Source: Plesiomonas shigelloides
GTDB taxonomy: Bacteria; Pseudomonadota; Gammaproteobacteria; Enterobacterales; CAMTGL01
Direction: 5' to 3'
Assembly (NCBI RefSeq): GCF_900087055.1
Contig: NZ_LT575468.1
Span: forward strand, 1,860,001 to 1,924,000
DNA: 64,000 nucleotides
The notes beneath the pieces were generated by a model. It made no database searches and was not told the origin of the DNA. It was given only the letters and a program-made list of their open reading frames with translations. Position numbers and translations under genes: made by a program. Of this stretch, positions 47,301 to 56,293 are shown one piece after another (within the stretch, counting starts at the first letter, position 1; each line of letters opens with the position of its first letter).

Positions 47301-47489
47301 ATGACAGCTAAGTTTTTGATACTGTTATTTATTTTTTTCTGTTTTCTGCTGATAGCCAATATAGTGCAACGCAAAAAAAAGAAACAAGACTTGATCCGGA
47401 AAATGCGTATGAAACAGCAAATGCGCCAAGATCAACTCAATGAGCAAAAGCGAAAATGGGATCGGATGATGGGGCGTGAAAAGCGCTGA
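47301..47489 (+). CDS. Small single-pass membrane protein with a basic tail
   Basis: 62-residue protein: one hydrophobic segment (residues 4-21, KFLILLFIFFCFLLIANI), then a charged helical tail (QRKKKKQDLIRKMRMKQQMR ... WDRMMGREKR). Such small proteins often attach to larger membrane complexes, but no partner is suggested here. The ribosome-binding site is weak (GTGAGACTAATTT). Family not recognised. Confidence 0.5.
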   Translation: MTAKFLILLFIFFCFLLIANIVQRKKKKQDLIRKMRMKQQMRQDQLNEQKRKWDRMMGREKR

Positions 47490-47862
47490 TCACGGTAGGA
47501 TCATTCGTGCATTGCCTTCCGTCACTTTCGTCATAAGCGAAAAGTAATCTCGCAGTGACGGATGATCCACTCGACTATTCTCAAACAAATGCTAAAGTGA
47601 CAGACAGTTCGATTTAAACCAAAGCACAAATGATAGCTGATTGTTGTTTGTTATACAGCAATATCCATGCATTAAGAAATCACAATAACTTATCTCGAAG
47701 GGAAGTCTCGCAGACAAGCAACCTCCTTGCAGCTCTCTTACTTTTCTCTTCTCCATTTGTTCTCTATCCACAGGCTTAGCGATCTTGGCGATAAACGAAA
47801 ATTTCGCATCTTTACACGAAAGACACCTTATTAGCCTCGCAGGATATACGAAAAACAAATAC

Positions 47863-47893
47863 AAAAAAGCCCACTGAGTTTTCAGTGGGCTTT
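47863..47893 (-). terminator. Terminator of the tRNA operon
   Basis: AGCCCACTGA (47868-47877) / TCAGTGGGCT (47882-47891), 4-base loop, T-run (TTTTTT) on the - strand. It lies 6 bases past the last tRNA-fMet. Confidence 0.88.
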
Positions 47894-47898
47894 AAATG

Positions 47899-47975
<77 letters not shown>

Positions 47976-48024
47976 CCAAATTCTTTCTTTTTCTTGTCTA
48001 TCACCCATCGGTGACGCATAAAAC

Positions 48025-48101
<77 letters not shown>

Positions 48102-48150
48102 CCAAATTCTTTCTTTTTCTTGTCTGCCACCCATCGGTGGCACATAAAAC

Positions 48151-48227
<77 letters not shown>

Positions 48228-48271
48228 ACAGATTCTTTCTTCGCGTGTCACCCATCGGTGACTGATAAAAT

Positions 48272-48348
<77 letters not shown>

Positions 48349-48397
48349 CCAAATTCTTTCTTTTTCTTGTCTGTCACCCATCAGTGACACATAAAAC

Positions 48398-48474
<77 letters not shown>

Positions 48475-48521
48475 ACAGATTCTTTCTTCGCGACAAACCG
48501 CTAGTGCGTTTTGTTTAAAAC

Positions 48522-48598
<77 letters not shown>

Positions 48599-48626
48599 AC
48601 TGATGTAAAACTATGATGAGAGAAAT

Positions 48627-48700
48627 TGGAGGCGCGTTCCGGAGTCGAACCGGACTAGGCGGATTTGCAATCCGCTACATAACCGCTTTGTTAACGCGCC
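48627..48700 (-). tRNA. tRNA-Cys(GCA)
   Basis: 74 nt with encoded CCA, anticodon GCA in GGATTGCAAATCC, nearly identical to E. coli cysT. Second gene of the operon, after tRNA-Gly as in E. coli glyW-cysT. Confidence 0.96.
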
Positions 48701-48704
48701 TTTT

Positions 48705-48780
<76 letters not shown>

Positions 48781-49076
48781 ATATCACTTTCAATTACCAC
48801 TTTTTATTTTCCCTTTAACATCAAAACGTTATGTTTTCATGTCCCCGGGAACGGATGCAGATACTACCTGATTCCTGCGTTATGTCAACACCCGAAACCA
48901 GAATTAACGGCCATCTGGCTGACATTCATGCACAATGTGCAGTTTTCAAGCAAAAAAGTCTAGAAGAGCGGTAAAAATCACATTAATCGTGTTTTGTGAC
49001 GACTTTTATCTCTTTCTATACCGCTATCGCATGCGGTGTCTATCTGATTGTTCAGATATGCAACAAACCTCAGTTC

Positions 49077-49111
49077 AGTTGTCCTACCGTTTAGGTGACA
49101 GCGCGTATATA
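49077..49111 (+). promoter_or_regulatory. PhoP-box-like promoter of ybjX
   Basis: AGTTGT (49077-49082), 5 bases, CGTTTA (49088-49093), 12 bases, TATATA (49106-49111). This is the direct-repeat, spacing and -10 distance of PhoP class promoters; the second half-site matches 5 of 6, the first only 3 of 6. A longer open frame beginning at GTG 49095 overlaps this element and is thus unlikely to be translated. The rest of 48781-49076 holds the tRNA-operon promoter, which I cannot place exactly. Confidence 0.5.
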
Positions 49112-49148
49112 TGGCGCCATTGTTCCACGGCTATACGACAGAGACGTT

Positions 49149-50138
49149 ATGAACCACCTGCTTTTTTCACCTGAACTTTGCCCTTCCCTACGTAATACTG
49201 ATACCCCAATAACGTCTGCCGGTGTGCGGATGCTGTTTAACCTCAGTAGTGGTCGCCTGACTCAGCAAGGTTGTTTGCATCATCCTAAAAATCGGATCAA
49301 GTTTTTCCTGCGCTCATTGCTCACCTTTCCGTGGACGCTACGCTGGCTGAGTACGATTGGCCAAACCGATGCGCTGTGCTCGTTGGCGCAAAAAGAGCCG
49401 TCGGTTGCCTTACGTTTGCATCGCCCTTACTTAAGCCGAGGCTTGAATCTGAGCCAGCGCCTAAATTTACTCAGCCAGCACTATCAACTGCTGCTAAATC
49501 ATCTGCCAAGTGATGTGGTACAAGCGTGCTTGTCCAATGAGGGTTTTACGCTGGCAGAGCTGGAAGGCAAATCAGGGGAGTTTTATCCGGTACAGATCTC
49601 CGCGCTGCACTCATTTGATAAAGAAGGCGAGCTATCTTTACGCTTATACAACCCGCAGGGACAAGTACTAGTCACCGTCACCTTCAATTTGATTGAGCTG
49701 GAAGGTCGCCCGGCTATCTATATTGGTGGCTTACAGGGACCGCGCCAAAGTACGCCTCATGAAGTGATCAAAGTCGCAACCAAAGATTTACACGGTTTGT
49801 TCCCGAAAAAATTGGCGATTGATGCCCTCGCAGCCTTTGTCATGGCTCTGGATGGTCAGCAAATTATCGCCACCAGCAACCAGACGCATATCTACCGTTC
49901 ACTGCGCTATCGCAAGACCATTCAAGCGGATTACGACAGTTTCTGGGAAACGTTTGCCGGCGAAGCACTCAACTCCGGCCATTACCGATTGGCACTGCCT
50001 CTGCCGCGCAAAGCACTGCAAGATGTGGTGAGTAAAAAACGCGGCGAATATCAGCGCCGTTATGCACTAATAGATCACATGAGTAACGAAATTACTCTAA
50101 AAATGCATAATAAATCTGCTATTATCCGCACGCCCTGA
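49149..50138 (+). CDS. ybjX: VirK/YbjX family protein (DUF535)
   Basis: 329-residue cytoplasmic protein of the VirK/YbjX family, linked in Salmonella and E. coli to the PhoP regulon and to surface or peptide-resistance changes; the biochemical role is unknown. Family-like blocks include LRLHRPYLSRGLNLSQRL, LSLRLYNPQGQVLVTVTFNL, IYIGGLQGPR, HGLFPKKLAIDAL and YDSFWETFAGE. ATG at 49149 follows GAGACGTT. A PhoP-box-like promoter lies upstream. Near ybjD, lysO and hcp-hcr, as in E. coli. Confidence 0.88.
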   Translation: MNHLLFSPELCPSLRNTDTPITSAGVRMLFNLSSGRLTQQGCLHHPKNRIKFFLRSLLTFPWTLRWLSTIGQTDALCSLAQKEPSVALRLHRPYLSRGLNLSQRLNLLSQHYQLLLNHLPSDVVQACLSNEGFTLAELEGKSGEFYPVQISALHSFDKEGELSLRLYNPQGQVLVTVTFNLIELEGRPAIYIGGLQGPRQSTPHEVIKVATKDLHGLFPKKLAIDALAAFVMALDGQQIIATSNQTHIYRSLRYRKTIQADYDSFWETFAGEALNSGHYRLALPLPRKALQDVVSKKRGEYQRRYALIDHMSNEITLKMHNKSAIIRTP

Positions 50139-50182
50139 GCGCAAGGCTAAAAAAGCGATTGCGCGCATTATAATCAGCTAGT

Positions 50183-50196
50183 GCTGATTCGGTTCA
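50183..50196 (+). promoter_or_regulatory. Cra (FruR) operator of fruK
   Basis: GCTGATTCGGTTCA matches the 14-base Cra consensus at 13 positions. It ends 8 bases before the -10 TATAAT (50205-50210), overlapping the -35 position, so repression by Cra and relief by fructose 1-phosphate are expected. Confidence 0.7.
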
Positions 50197-50204
50197 GCCT
50201 GTAC

Positions 50205-50210
50205 TATAAT
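50205..50210 (+). promoter_or_regulatory. -10 element of the fruK promoter
   Basis: Perfect TATAAT, 98 bases before the fruK start. The -35 region is weak and overlaps the Cra operator. GTTCAG (50192-50197) / CTGAAC (50217-50222) form an inverted repeat around it. Confidence 0.6.
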
Positions 50211-50251
50211 AAAGAACTGAACAACTGGCGGTATTACATTGATTGCGGAAC

Positions 50252-50294
50252 ATCAGTGACAGTGCTGTGACGTTGTCACTGATTTTTACTTTTT
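50252..50294 (+). terminator. Terminator-like hairpin in the fruK leader
   Basis: Perfect 10-bp stem ATCAGTGACA (50252-50261) / TGTCACTGAT (50274-50283), 12-base loop, followed by TTTTTACTTTTT. It ends directly before the ribosome-binding site AGGAG (50295-50299), between promoter and gene. Confidence 0.65.
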
Positions 50295-50308
50295 AGGAGT
50301 CATCGCGG

Positions 50309-51241
50309 ATGCAGCGCGTCATTGCGGTAACGTTAAATCCGGCTATCGACCTCACCGGTAACATTGATGAATTACACCCGGGTGAGCTGAATCTGGTTAA
50401 TGATTTCAGCCGTCACTGTGCGGGCAAAGGGATCAATGTCGCTCGTATTTTGGCCGATCTGGGTGCCGACGTTACAGTCACCGGCTTTCTCGGCAATAAC
50501 AACCAGATGGGATTTGAGAGCCTGTTTGAGCAAAAAGGACTGAAAGATCAGTTCTTGCGCGTCGACGGCCGAACTCGAGTCAACATTAAGCTGGCTGAAA
50601 GTAATACCCGCACAACCGAGATTAACTTTCCCGGCTTCCATGTTGATACGGCCATTCAGCAACGTTTGTTCGATCAGCTGCGCCATCAGGCGGGCCCTGA
50701 CTCGTTGTTTATCCTCAGTGGCAGCCTGCCACAAGGTGTCGAGCCGTGGTTCTATGCCGAATTGATCCGCGCCCTGCGTGCCAAAGGCGCGACGGTTTAC
50801 TTCGACTCCAGTTCAGCCGCGCTGACGGAGGGGGTAAAAGCCGGTCCACATTTGATCAAACCGAACCTGAAAGAGCTGTCGCACTGGTGCGGTAAAGAGA
50901 TCACCACCTTAGAACAAGCTCTGCCATTCGCTCATCAGTTACACCAAAACGGTGTAGCGCAGGTGGTGATTTCGGCCAGCTGTCAGGGGGCGATCACGGT
51001 CAGTGGACAAGGCGTCTTCCGTAGCATGCCGCCGAAGGTCAATGTGGTCTCTGAAGTGGGTGCCGGTGATACTTTGGTAGCCGGTCTGGCTTGGGCGGCC
51101 ATTAAAGGCTGGGATATTGCCCAAGGGCTGCGTTTTGCCACTGCGCTGGCAAGCTGGACGGTTTCCGATCATGGCGTGCATGTTCCGTCTATGGAAGCGC
51201 TGGACTATGTGCTGAACAACACGCAAGTCGAATCGCTCTAA
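50309..51241 (+). CDS. fruK: 1-phosphofructokinase
   Basis: PfkB-family kinase converting fructose 1-phosphate to fructose 1,6-bisphosphate. Signatures: VTLNPAIDLTG, HCAGKGINVARILADLG, the closing-loop block GRTRVNIKL, LSGSLPQGV, and the C-terminal PfkB signature VSEVGAGDTLVAGLAWA with the catalytic Asp. 310 residues. It is not in a fruBKA operon: neighbours are ybjX and ybjD. The Cra operator supports fruK over tagatose-phosphate kinase. It ends at a bidirectional terminator. Confidence 0.9.
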   Translation: MQRVIAVTLNPAIDLTGNIDELHPGELNLVNDFSRHCAGKGINVARILADLGADVTVTGFLGNNNQMGFESLFEQKGLKDQFLRVDGRTRVNIKLAESNTRTTEINFPGFHVDTAIQQRLFDQLRHQAGPDSLFILSGSLPQGVEPWFYAELIRALRAKGATVYFDSSSAALTEGVKAGPHLIKPNLKELSHWCGKEITTLEQALPFAHQLHQNGVAQVVISASCQGAITVSGQGVFRSMPPKVNVVSEVGAGDTLVAGLAWAAIKGWDIAQGLRFATALASWTVSDHGVHVPSMEALDYVLNNTQVESL

Positions 51242-51313
51242 GGCTATGCGATCTTAAGATTTAGCGCCTAAGCCGTGCGGAATTATCCATAGACAATCCG
51301 TGACCGACGATAC

Positions 51314-51346
51314 AAAACAGGAGACCTGAGGTCTCCTGTTTTATTT
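51314..51346. terminator. Bidirectional terminator between fruK and ybjD
   Basis: 13-bp stem AAAACAGGAGACC (51314-51326) / GGTCTCCTGTTTT (51330-51342), loop TGA, with T-runs in both directions. Confidence 0.9.
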
Positions 51347-51411
51347 TGCGCGCCTTATCTTTTACTTCACGACGTTTTGCCGCTAGTTTTGCCTTACGCA
51401 GTGCCTCGCGC

Positions 51412-53067
51412 TTAACCGGCTCGTCCGCGTGATAACCAAACCACCCGTGAGAACATCTGTCGCAACAGACGTGGCACAGAATCGGCTCCGCGCTGCTCCG
51501 CCGCTTCCACAATCGCCAGTGCCAAATCTGGTTTCGAGCTTTTGTGGATCGCTTTATCGATCACTCGCCTTGGAGACATCGGAATGCCCTGTGGAATTTG
51601 CGCTACTTGGTGAAAAACGCTAGCAAATCCTTCCCGATATAGATACATCTCCATATCCGACACCGGTAAGAAGGTTAACCGCTCTCGCTCAGTGTCATTG
51701 TTACGCAGCGCGCCTCGCACCGTTGCGGCATATTTTTTCCCCGCATCATCACCATCGGTCAGCACGTGCCATTCAATCCCCATCCCGCGGGCAAATTTGA
51801 TCAGCGGCTTTAAGCCACACTGCGCAAACTCGATGATTTTGATCCCTTCCGAATGGAAATGATAACCAGACAAGCTCGCCAGCTGAGTCAGCAACCACAC
51901 CTCCGTCTCCCCTTCCACCAACAGCCAACTGCGTGCAAATAAAGAAGCTGCGCGGTTAAAGCAGATATGGAAAGCGATGCGGCGGCTGTCCTCACGACTG
52001 AGCATGCCAGGGAATACCCGATACGCTGAAACCTTGTTGGAGTTACGCACTAGGCGGCAAATACGCTCCACCGGCACATAGGAAAGCAGCTCACCCGAGT
52101 TGGTGGTAGTCAGACGCTGCAACGGCAATTCAGATAGCACGCCCCATGCCACCGACAACATGATCGGGTGCAATCGGGTTTCTGGATCTTCGATGATCAG
52201 CAGTGGCCTTGCCTCTGGCGCAAGCGCGTCGATGCCGCGCGAATGCAGTAAGCTGGCAAACATACCCAAAAACAGCAGACGAATATTGCGATTTTCTGGC
52301 CGTTTCGCCAATCCACGCAAAATCTCCAATGATTGCCATGAGTTATGCTGCGTTAAATCAGGAATACGGCGCCGTTTTTGCGGCAAAGGGGCTGAGTCAT
52401 GAATGGCAAAATAGTGCTCTAACAGTTGGCGCGCGGCCTCCAAGCCTTCACGGATCTCACGGTTGGTAATATTTTCTGGGCATTCACTTAAGCTGTGCGC
52501 TAACCGGTCGGTTATCTCAGAAAAACCTTCAAGCGGAACCCCGTTCTCGGTCAACTCCTGCGCCCGATGGCGCACCTGCCGCGCATCGCGTAAACGCAGA
52601 ACCGGATGCAAGCGGATCAGTTGCCGGATCAGCACATCAATATTAGCCACGTGAATCGAACGCCCTGCAGCATCGATGAAATTGCGCCACGTCGCGACGC
52701 TACCGTCTTCGCACCACTCGCCTTCGAGGCGAAAGTGGATCCGGTGCAGGTTATCGACCCCGAGCATACACACTGGGCTAAATAGCTGGTATTTGTCCGC
52801 AGACCAATGCCCCACGGTGTGCTCGCAAAAGGTCAGTACAATGTGCAGATGACGCTCTTTGGCCGTCTCTTCTCCCGGCGGGTGATAAAAATCACTGACC
52901 TGAAAACGATACAACTCTTGCGCAGGCGAAAGGATCAGGCGCAAGGCATCCAACAAACTGGATTTACCCCATGCGTTTTCCCCGATCAGCACCGTATTAT
53001 CATCCAGCTGCAGTGACAGGCGGTTGATCCCACGAAACCCTACCATCTCAATCCGTTCGAGAAACAT
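51412..53067 (-). CDS. ybjD: OLD-family ATP-dependent nuclease-like protein YbjD
   Basis: 551-residue protein with an SMC/RecF-like ATPase domain (Walker A GENAWGKSS near the N-terminus, LLIIEDPETRLHP as Walker B/signature region) and a C-terminal TOPRIM domain (SWLLVEGETEVWLL, HVLTDGDDAGKKYA). OLD-type nucleases cut DNA with Mg2+; the E. coli YbjD role is not established. Starts at MFLERIEMVGFRGINRL, typical of the ATPase domain. A charged alternative frame at its 3' end (51350-51412) looks coding-like but is crossed by a terminator. Confidence 0.9.
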   Translation of the reverse strand: MFLERIEMVGFRGINRLSLQLDDNTVLIGENAWGKSSLLDALRLILSPAQELYRFQVSDFYHPPGEETAKERHLHIVLTFCEHTVGHWSADKYQLFSPVCMLGVDNLHRIHFRLEGEWCEDGSVATWRNFIDAAGRSIHVANIDVLIRQLIRLHPVLRLRDARQVRHRAQELTENGVPLEGFSEITDRLAHSLSECPENITNREIREGLEAARQLLEHYFAIHDSAPLPQKRRRIPDLTQHNSWQSLEILRGLAKRPENRNIRLLFLGMFASLLHSRGIDALAPEARPLLIIEDPETRLHPIMLSVAWGVLSELPLQRLTTTNSGELLSYVPVERICRLVRNSNKVSAYRVFPGMLSREDSRRIAFHICFNRAASLFARSWLLVEGETEVWLLTQLASLSGYHFHSEGIKIIEFAQCGLKPLIKFARGMGIEWHVLTDGDDAGKKYAATVRGALRNNDTERERLTFLPVSDMEMYLYREGFASVFHQVAQIPQGIPMSPRRVIDKAIHKSSKPDLALAIVEAAEQRGADSVPRLLRQMFSRVVWLSRGRAG

Positions 53068-53296
53068 CGCTCATCCCCATTACCTGCAATGTAGTTAGCA
53101 TTATAAGACAGCCTAGCTCGGTCAAGTCTTTTGGTATTTCATCCTGTGGCATCTCACAGATATTGGTAATAATTTGGCGACGTTCCCGCCAAGTGCGTTA
53201 TAACCTGCTATCGCTGACACATTTCTTTACACGAGTAACCGTTTGCTATAGCTTGGTACAGATATGTCTGTCTGATTTATGGTTAAGGGTTAAAGG

Positions 53297-54196
53297 ATGT
53301 ACTCCGGCCTTCTGATTGTAATTGTTCCGCTGTTAATCGGTTATTTGCTCCCCGTTCGTCATCCGCGTTTTGCCCCTTGGATCAGCAAAGTCTGTGGTTG
53401 GATGGTGTACATCATTCTGTTTTTGATGGGCGCCAGTCTCTCTTACTTGGATAATTTGACCAGTAACCTACAGCACATTTTTAGCACCGCTGTGGTCTTT
53501 TTTGTTTGCATCTGCGTTATCAATATGCTGGCGCTGTGCATCATGGATAAGCGCTGGGAATGGCGCGTAAAACTGCACCAACAAAAGCTGCCTTCGCGCC
53601 TGCGGATGGCGGTTGATTCTTTGCAACTGCTCGGGGTGGTCGCCGGCGGTTTTATTCTCGGCTTGCTGACGCAACCTTTACTGGCCAATGCCGGAAAAGC
53701 CAGTGAATATGCGCTGATATTCCTGCTCTGGCTGATTGGTATGCAGCTGCGCAACAGTAATATGCCGCTGCGCCAAATCCTGCTTAATCGTCGTGGATTG
53801 GTGATTGCCGTGGTGGTGTTTTTCAGTTCATTAGGCGGTGGCGCACTGGCCGCTTGGTTACTGGGTCTACCTTGGAATACCGGTTTAGCGATCGCTTCCG
53901 GTTTTGGCTGGTATTCACTATCAGGCATTATGCTGACTGATGCGCTGGGGCCGGTGTTAGGCAGCGCAGCATTCTTTAATGATCTGCTGCGTGAGTTAGT
54001 CGCGATTATGCTGATCCCATCGTTGATACGCCGTTATACCTCCACTGCCGTCGGCATTGGTGGCGCTACTGCCATGGATTTCACCCTTCCGGTTATCCAG
54101 CGCGCAGGCAGCGTTGATTTAGTGCCCGCCGCGATTGTCAGTGGCTTTTTACTCAGCCTGAGCGCTCCGGTATTAATGGCGCTATTTGCGCTCTAA
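53297..54196 (+). CDS. lysO: L-lysine exporter LysO (YbjE)
   Basis: 299-residue inner-membrane exporter of lysine (and the analogue thialysine) with about eight hydrophobic segments. Like E. coli YbjE: VIVPLLIGYLLP, LFLMGASLSYLDNL, DSLQLLGVVAGGFILGLL, SGFGWYSLSGIMLTDALGP, ATAMDFTLPVIQRAG. ATG follows AAAGG. I see no ArgR site or lysine riboswitch in the 230 bases upstream. Confidence 0.95.
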   Translation: MYSGLLIVIVPLLIGYLLPVRHPRFAPWISKVCGWMVYIILFLMGASLSYLDNLTSNLQHIFSTAVVFFVCICVINMLALCIMDKRWEWRVKLHQQKLPSRLRMAVDSLQLLGVVAGGFILGLLTQPLLANAGKASEYALIFLLWLIGMQLRNSNMPLRQILLNRRGLVIAVVVFFSSLGGGALAAWLLGLPWNTGLAIASGFGWYSLSGIMLTDALGPVLGSAAFFNDLLRELVAIMLIPSLIRRYTSTAVGIGGATAMDFTLPVIQRAGSVDLVPAAIVSGFLLSLSAPVLMALFAL

Positions 54197-54230
54197 TAAT
54201 ACACGCCATACTGACTGAACTTATCAGCAT

Positions 54231-54291
54231 AAACTTCAGGATGCCGTTATCTCTGCAAAATGCAGCAAAGTACAGCGGCTTCCTGAAGTTT
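54231..54291 (+). terminator. Large hairpin after lysO
   Basis: AAACTTCAGGA (54231-54241) / TCCTGAAGTTT (54281-54291), with an inner GCCG/CGGC extension and an inner CTGCA/TGCAG hairpin. No T-run, so it may be a processing or 3'-stabilising element instead of a strict terminator. The rest of 54292-54413 shows nothing. Confidence 0.45.
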
Positions 54292-54413
54292 ACCTCACTC
54301 GCCCTACCTTCCCTTTCGTTTATCTACTTGTTTTTCCTTATTTCTTCACTTCACTACACTGATTACGCCAATACTGGGCACTGTTTCACCGTATGCAATT
54401 TTTATCGGCTAAA

Positions 54414-54427
54414 TTGATGTACATCAA
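54414..54427 (+). promoter_or_regulatory. FNR site of hcp-hcr
   Basis: TTGATGTACATCAA is a perfect FNR consensus palindrome, 94-107 bases before the hcp start. Confidence 0.85.
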
Positions 54428-54436
54428 CTGACAGCT

Positions 54437-54459
54437 AAGTTGCATTTGAAATGTCATTT
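54437..54459 (+). promoter_or_regulatory. NsrR operator of hcp-hcr
   Basis: Left half AAGTTGCATTT (54437-54447), one base, right half 54449-54459 matching the inverted motif at 8 of 11 positions: the 11-1-11 arrangement of NsrR sites. It lies between the FNR site and hcp, fitting nitric-oxide derepression on top of anaerobic activation. Confidence 0.7.
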
Positions 54460-54520
54460 TATTACCCCTATCCTCGCCCAATAAGAAGCATACTAAATAC
54501 ACCTTATAAAGGGGATAGCA

Positions 54521-56179
54521 ATGTACTGTGTACAATGTGAGCAAACTATACGAACTCCAGCCGGCAATGGCTGCTCCTACGCACAGGGTATGTGCGGTAA
54601 AACCGCCGAAACCTCTGACCTACAAGACTTGCTGGTTGCAGTGCTGGAAGGCTTGTCCGCTTGGGCCTTAAAAGCGCGTGAGCTGAATATTATTGATGAT
54701 GCTATCGATGCGTTTGTCCCAAAGGCATTTTTCTCTACCCTGACCAACGTTAACTTCGATTCTGCGCGTATTATCGAATACACCGAACAAGCCATTGCCA
54801 TGCGTGAAGCATTAGCTACACGTTGCCGGCAGATTGAGCCTAGCGCCCATGTTGAGCTGCCCGTTGCCGCAATTACCTTAAGCGATCTGAGCATACCAGC
54901 GCTGCTGGCACAATCCGCTGACTATGCCCTGAACAAAGACAAAGCCGAATGCGGCGATGATATCCACGGCTTGCGCGTGCTGTGCCTGTACGGCCTCAAA
55001 GGCGCAGCCGCCTATCTGGAGCATGCCCGAGTATTAGAACAACAAGATCGCGCTATTTACGCGCAGTTCCACGCGTTTATGGCGTGGTTAGGCAGCAATC
55101 CTACCGATGTCACGACCCTGCTGGATAACGCCATGGCAATTGGCCGCATGAACTTTGATGTAATGGCGATGCTAGATACCGGCGAAACCGCACTGTACGG
55201 TAACCCAGTACCGACACAGGTGAACGTGCGTCCGGTAAAAGGCAAAGCGATTTTGATCTCCGGTCACGATCTCAAAGATCTCAAAGCCCTGCTGGAGCAA
55301 ACCGAAGGCACCGGCATCAATGTGTACACCAACGGTGAAATGCTGCCAGCTCACGGTTATCCCGAGCTGAAAAAATACACTCATCTGGTCGGTAACTACG
55401 GTAGCGCTTGGCAAAACCAGCAAGCGGAATTTGCGCGTTTTCCTGGCCCAATCATCATGACCTCCAACTGCATTATCGATCCGAATGTGGGTAACTATGC
55501 TGACCGCATCTGGACTCGTAGCATTGTCGGCTGGCCAGGTGTTCAGCATCTGGAAGGCGAAGACTTCTCTGCCGTGATCGCGCAAGCGCAAGCCATGCCA
55601 GGCTTCCTGCATACCGAAATCGAACAGCTGATCACCGTGGGTTTTGGTCGGGAAACCCTGCTCGGTGCAGCCGATACCGTGATCGATATGGTCGCCGCCA
55701 AGCAACTGCGTCATGTTTTCTTGGTGGGAGGCTGTGATGGTAGCCGTGGTGAGCGCCATTACTACACCGATTTTGCCCGCGCCGTACCGCAAGATTGCCT
55801 GATCATGACGCTGGCATGCGGTAAATATCGCTTCAACACCTTGGATTTCGGCACCATCGGCGCGCTGCCACGCTTGCTGGATGTCGGTCAGTGTAACGAT
55901 GCCTACTCCGCCATCATGCTGGCCGTGCGTTTGGCTGAGAAGCTGGGCTGTGGCGTGAACGATCTGCCATTGACGTTGGTGCTGTCATGGTTCGAGCAAA
56001 AAGCCATTGTGATTCTGCTGACCCTGCTGTCGCTCGGAGTGAAAAATATCTATACCGGCCCAACCGCGCCAGCGTTCTTAACCGACAATTTGCTCGCCAT
56101 TTTGAACGAAAAGTTTGGCATGCGCCCAATCACCACCGTGGAAGCTGACTTAGCAGAGATGCTGCCAACCGCCGGATAA
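54521..56179 (+). CDS. hcp: Hydroxylamine reductase / hybrid-cluster protein Hcp
   Basis: Anaerobic Fe-S-O hybrid-cluster enzyme that reduces NO (and hydroxylamine) in the cytoplasm and S-nitrosylates proteins. The N-terminal cluster cysteines are at 3, 6, 18 and 25 ([21 protein letters not shown]), the enteric pattern. Hybrid-cluster ligands include [26 protein letters not shown] and QCNDAYSA. 552 residues versus 550 in E. coli. ATG follows AAAGGGGATAGC. Operon with hcr. Confidence 0.97.
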   Translation: MYCVQCEQTIRTPAGNGCSYAQGMCGKTAETSDLQDLLVAVLEGLSAWALKARELNIIDDAIDAFVPKAFFSTLTNVNFDSARIIEYTEQAIAMREALATRCRQIEPSAHVELPVAAITLSDLSIPALLAQSADYALNKDKAECGDDIHGLRVLCLYGLKGAAAYLEHARVLEQQDRAIYAQFHAFMAWLGSNPTDVTTLLDNAMAIGRMNFDVMAMLDTGETALYGNPVPTQVNVRPVKGKAILISGHDLKDLKALLEQTEGTGINVYTNGEMLPAHGYPELKKYTHLVGNYGSAWQNQQAEFARFPGPIIMTSNCIIDPNVGNYADRIWTRSIVGWPGVQHLEGEDFSAVIAQAQAMPGFLHTEIEQLITVGFGRETLLGAADTVIDMVAAKQLRHVFLVGGCDGSRGERHYYTDFARAVPQDCLIMTLACGKYRFNTLDFGTIGALPRLLDVGQCNDAYSAIMLAVRLAEKLGCGVNDLPLTLVLSWFEQKAIVILLTLLSLGVKNIYTGPTAPAFLTDNLLAILNEKFGMRPITTVEADLAEMLPTAG

Positions 56180-56236
56180 CCGTGCGCACAGGCTGGAATA
56201 ACGGCTTATCTCTCGGCTTTTTCGCCAACGCATCAC

Positions 56237-56257
56237 AAAGGCCGCAATGCGGCCTTT
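56237..56257 (+). terminator. Hairpin between hcp and hcr
   Basis: AAAGGCCGC (56237-56245), loop AAT, GCGGCCTTT (56249-56257). The T-run is only three bases, so partial termination or mRNA stabilisation may set a higher hcp than hcr level. Confidence 0.6.
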
Positions 56258-56293
56258 ATCATCCCTTTTGTTCATTTTGCCGGAATTAGTCCC

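Noticed and set aside
47592-47864. Leftward 90-codon frame after the tRNA operon
   Set aside because: Lies just past the tRNA terminator, with no ribosome-binding site and no recognisable features.
51261-51512. Leftward 83-codon frame overlapping the end of ybjD
   Set aside because: The charged middle looks coding-like, but it crosses the strong terminator at 51314-51342 and starts inside ybjD; a frameshifted ybjD tail is possible but unproven.
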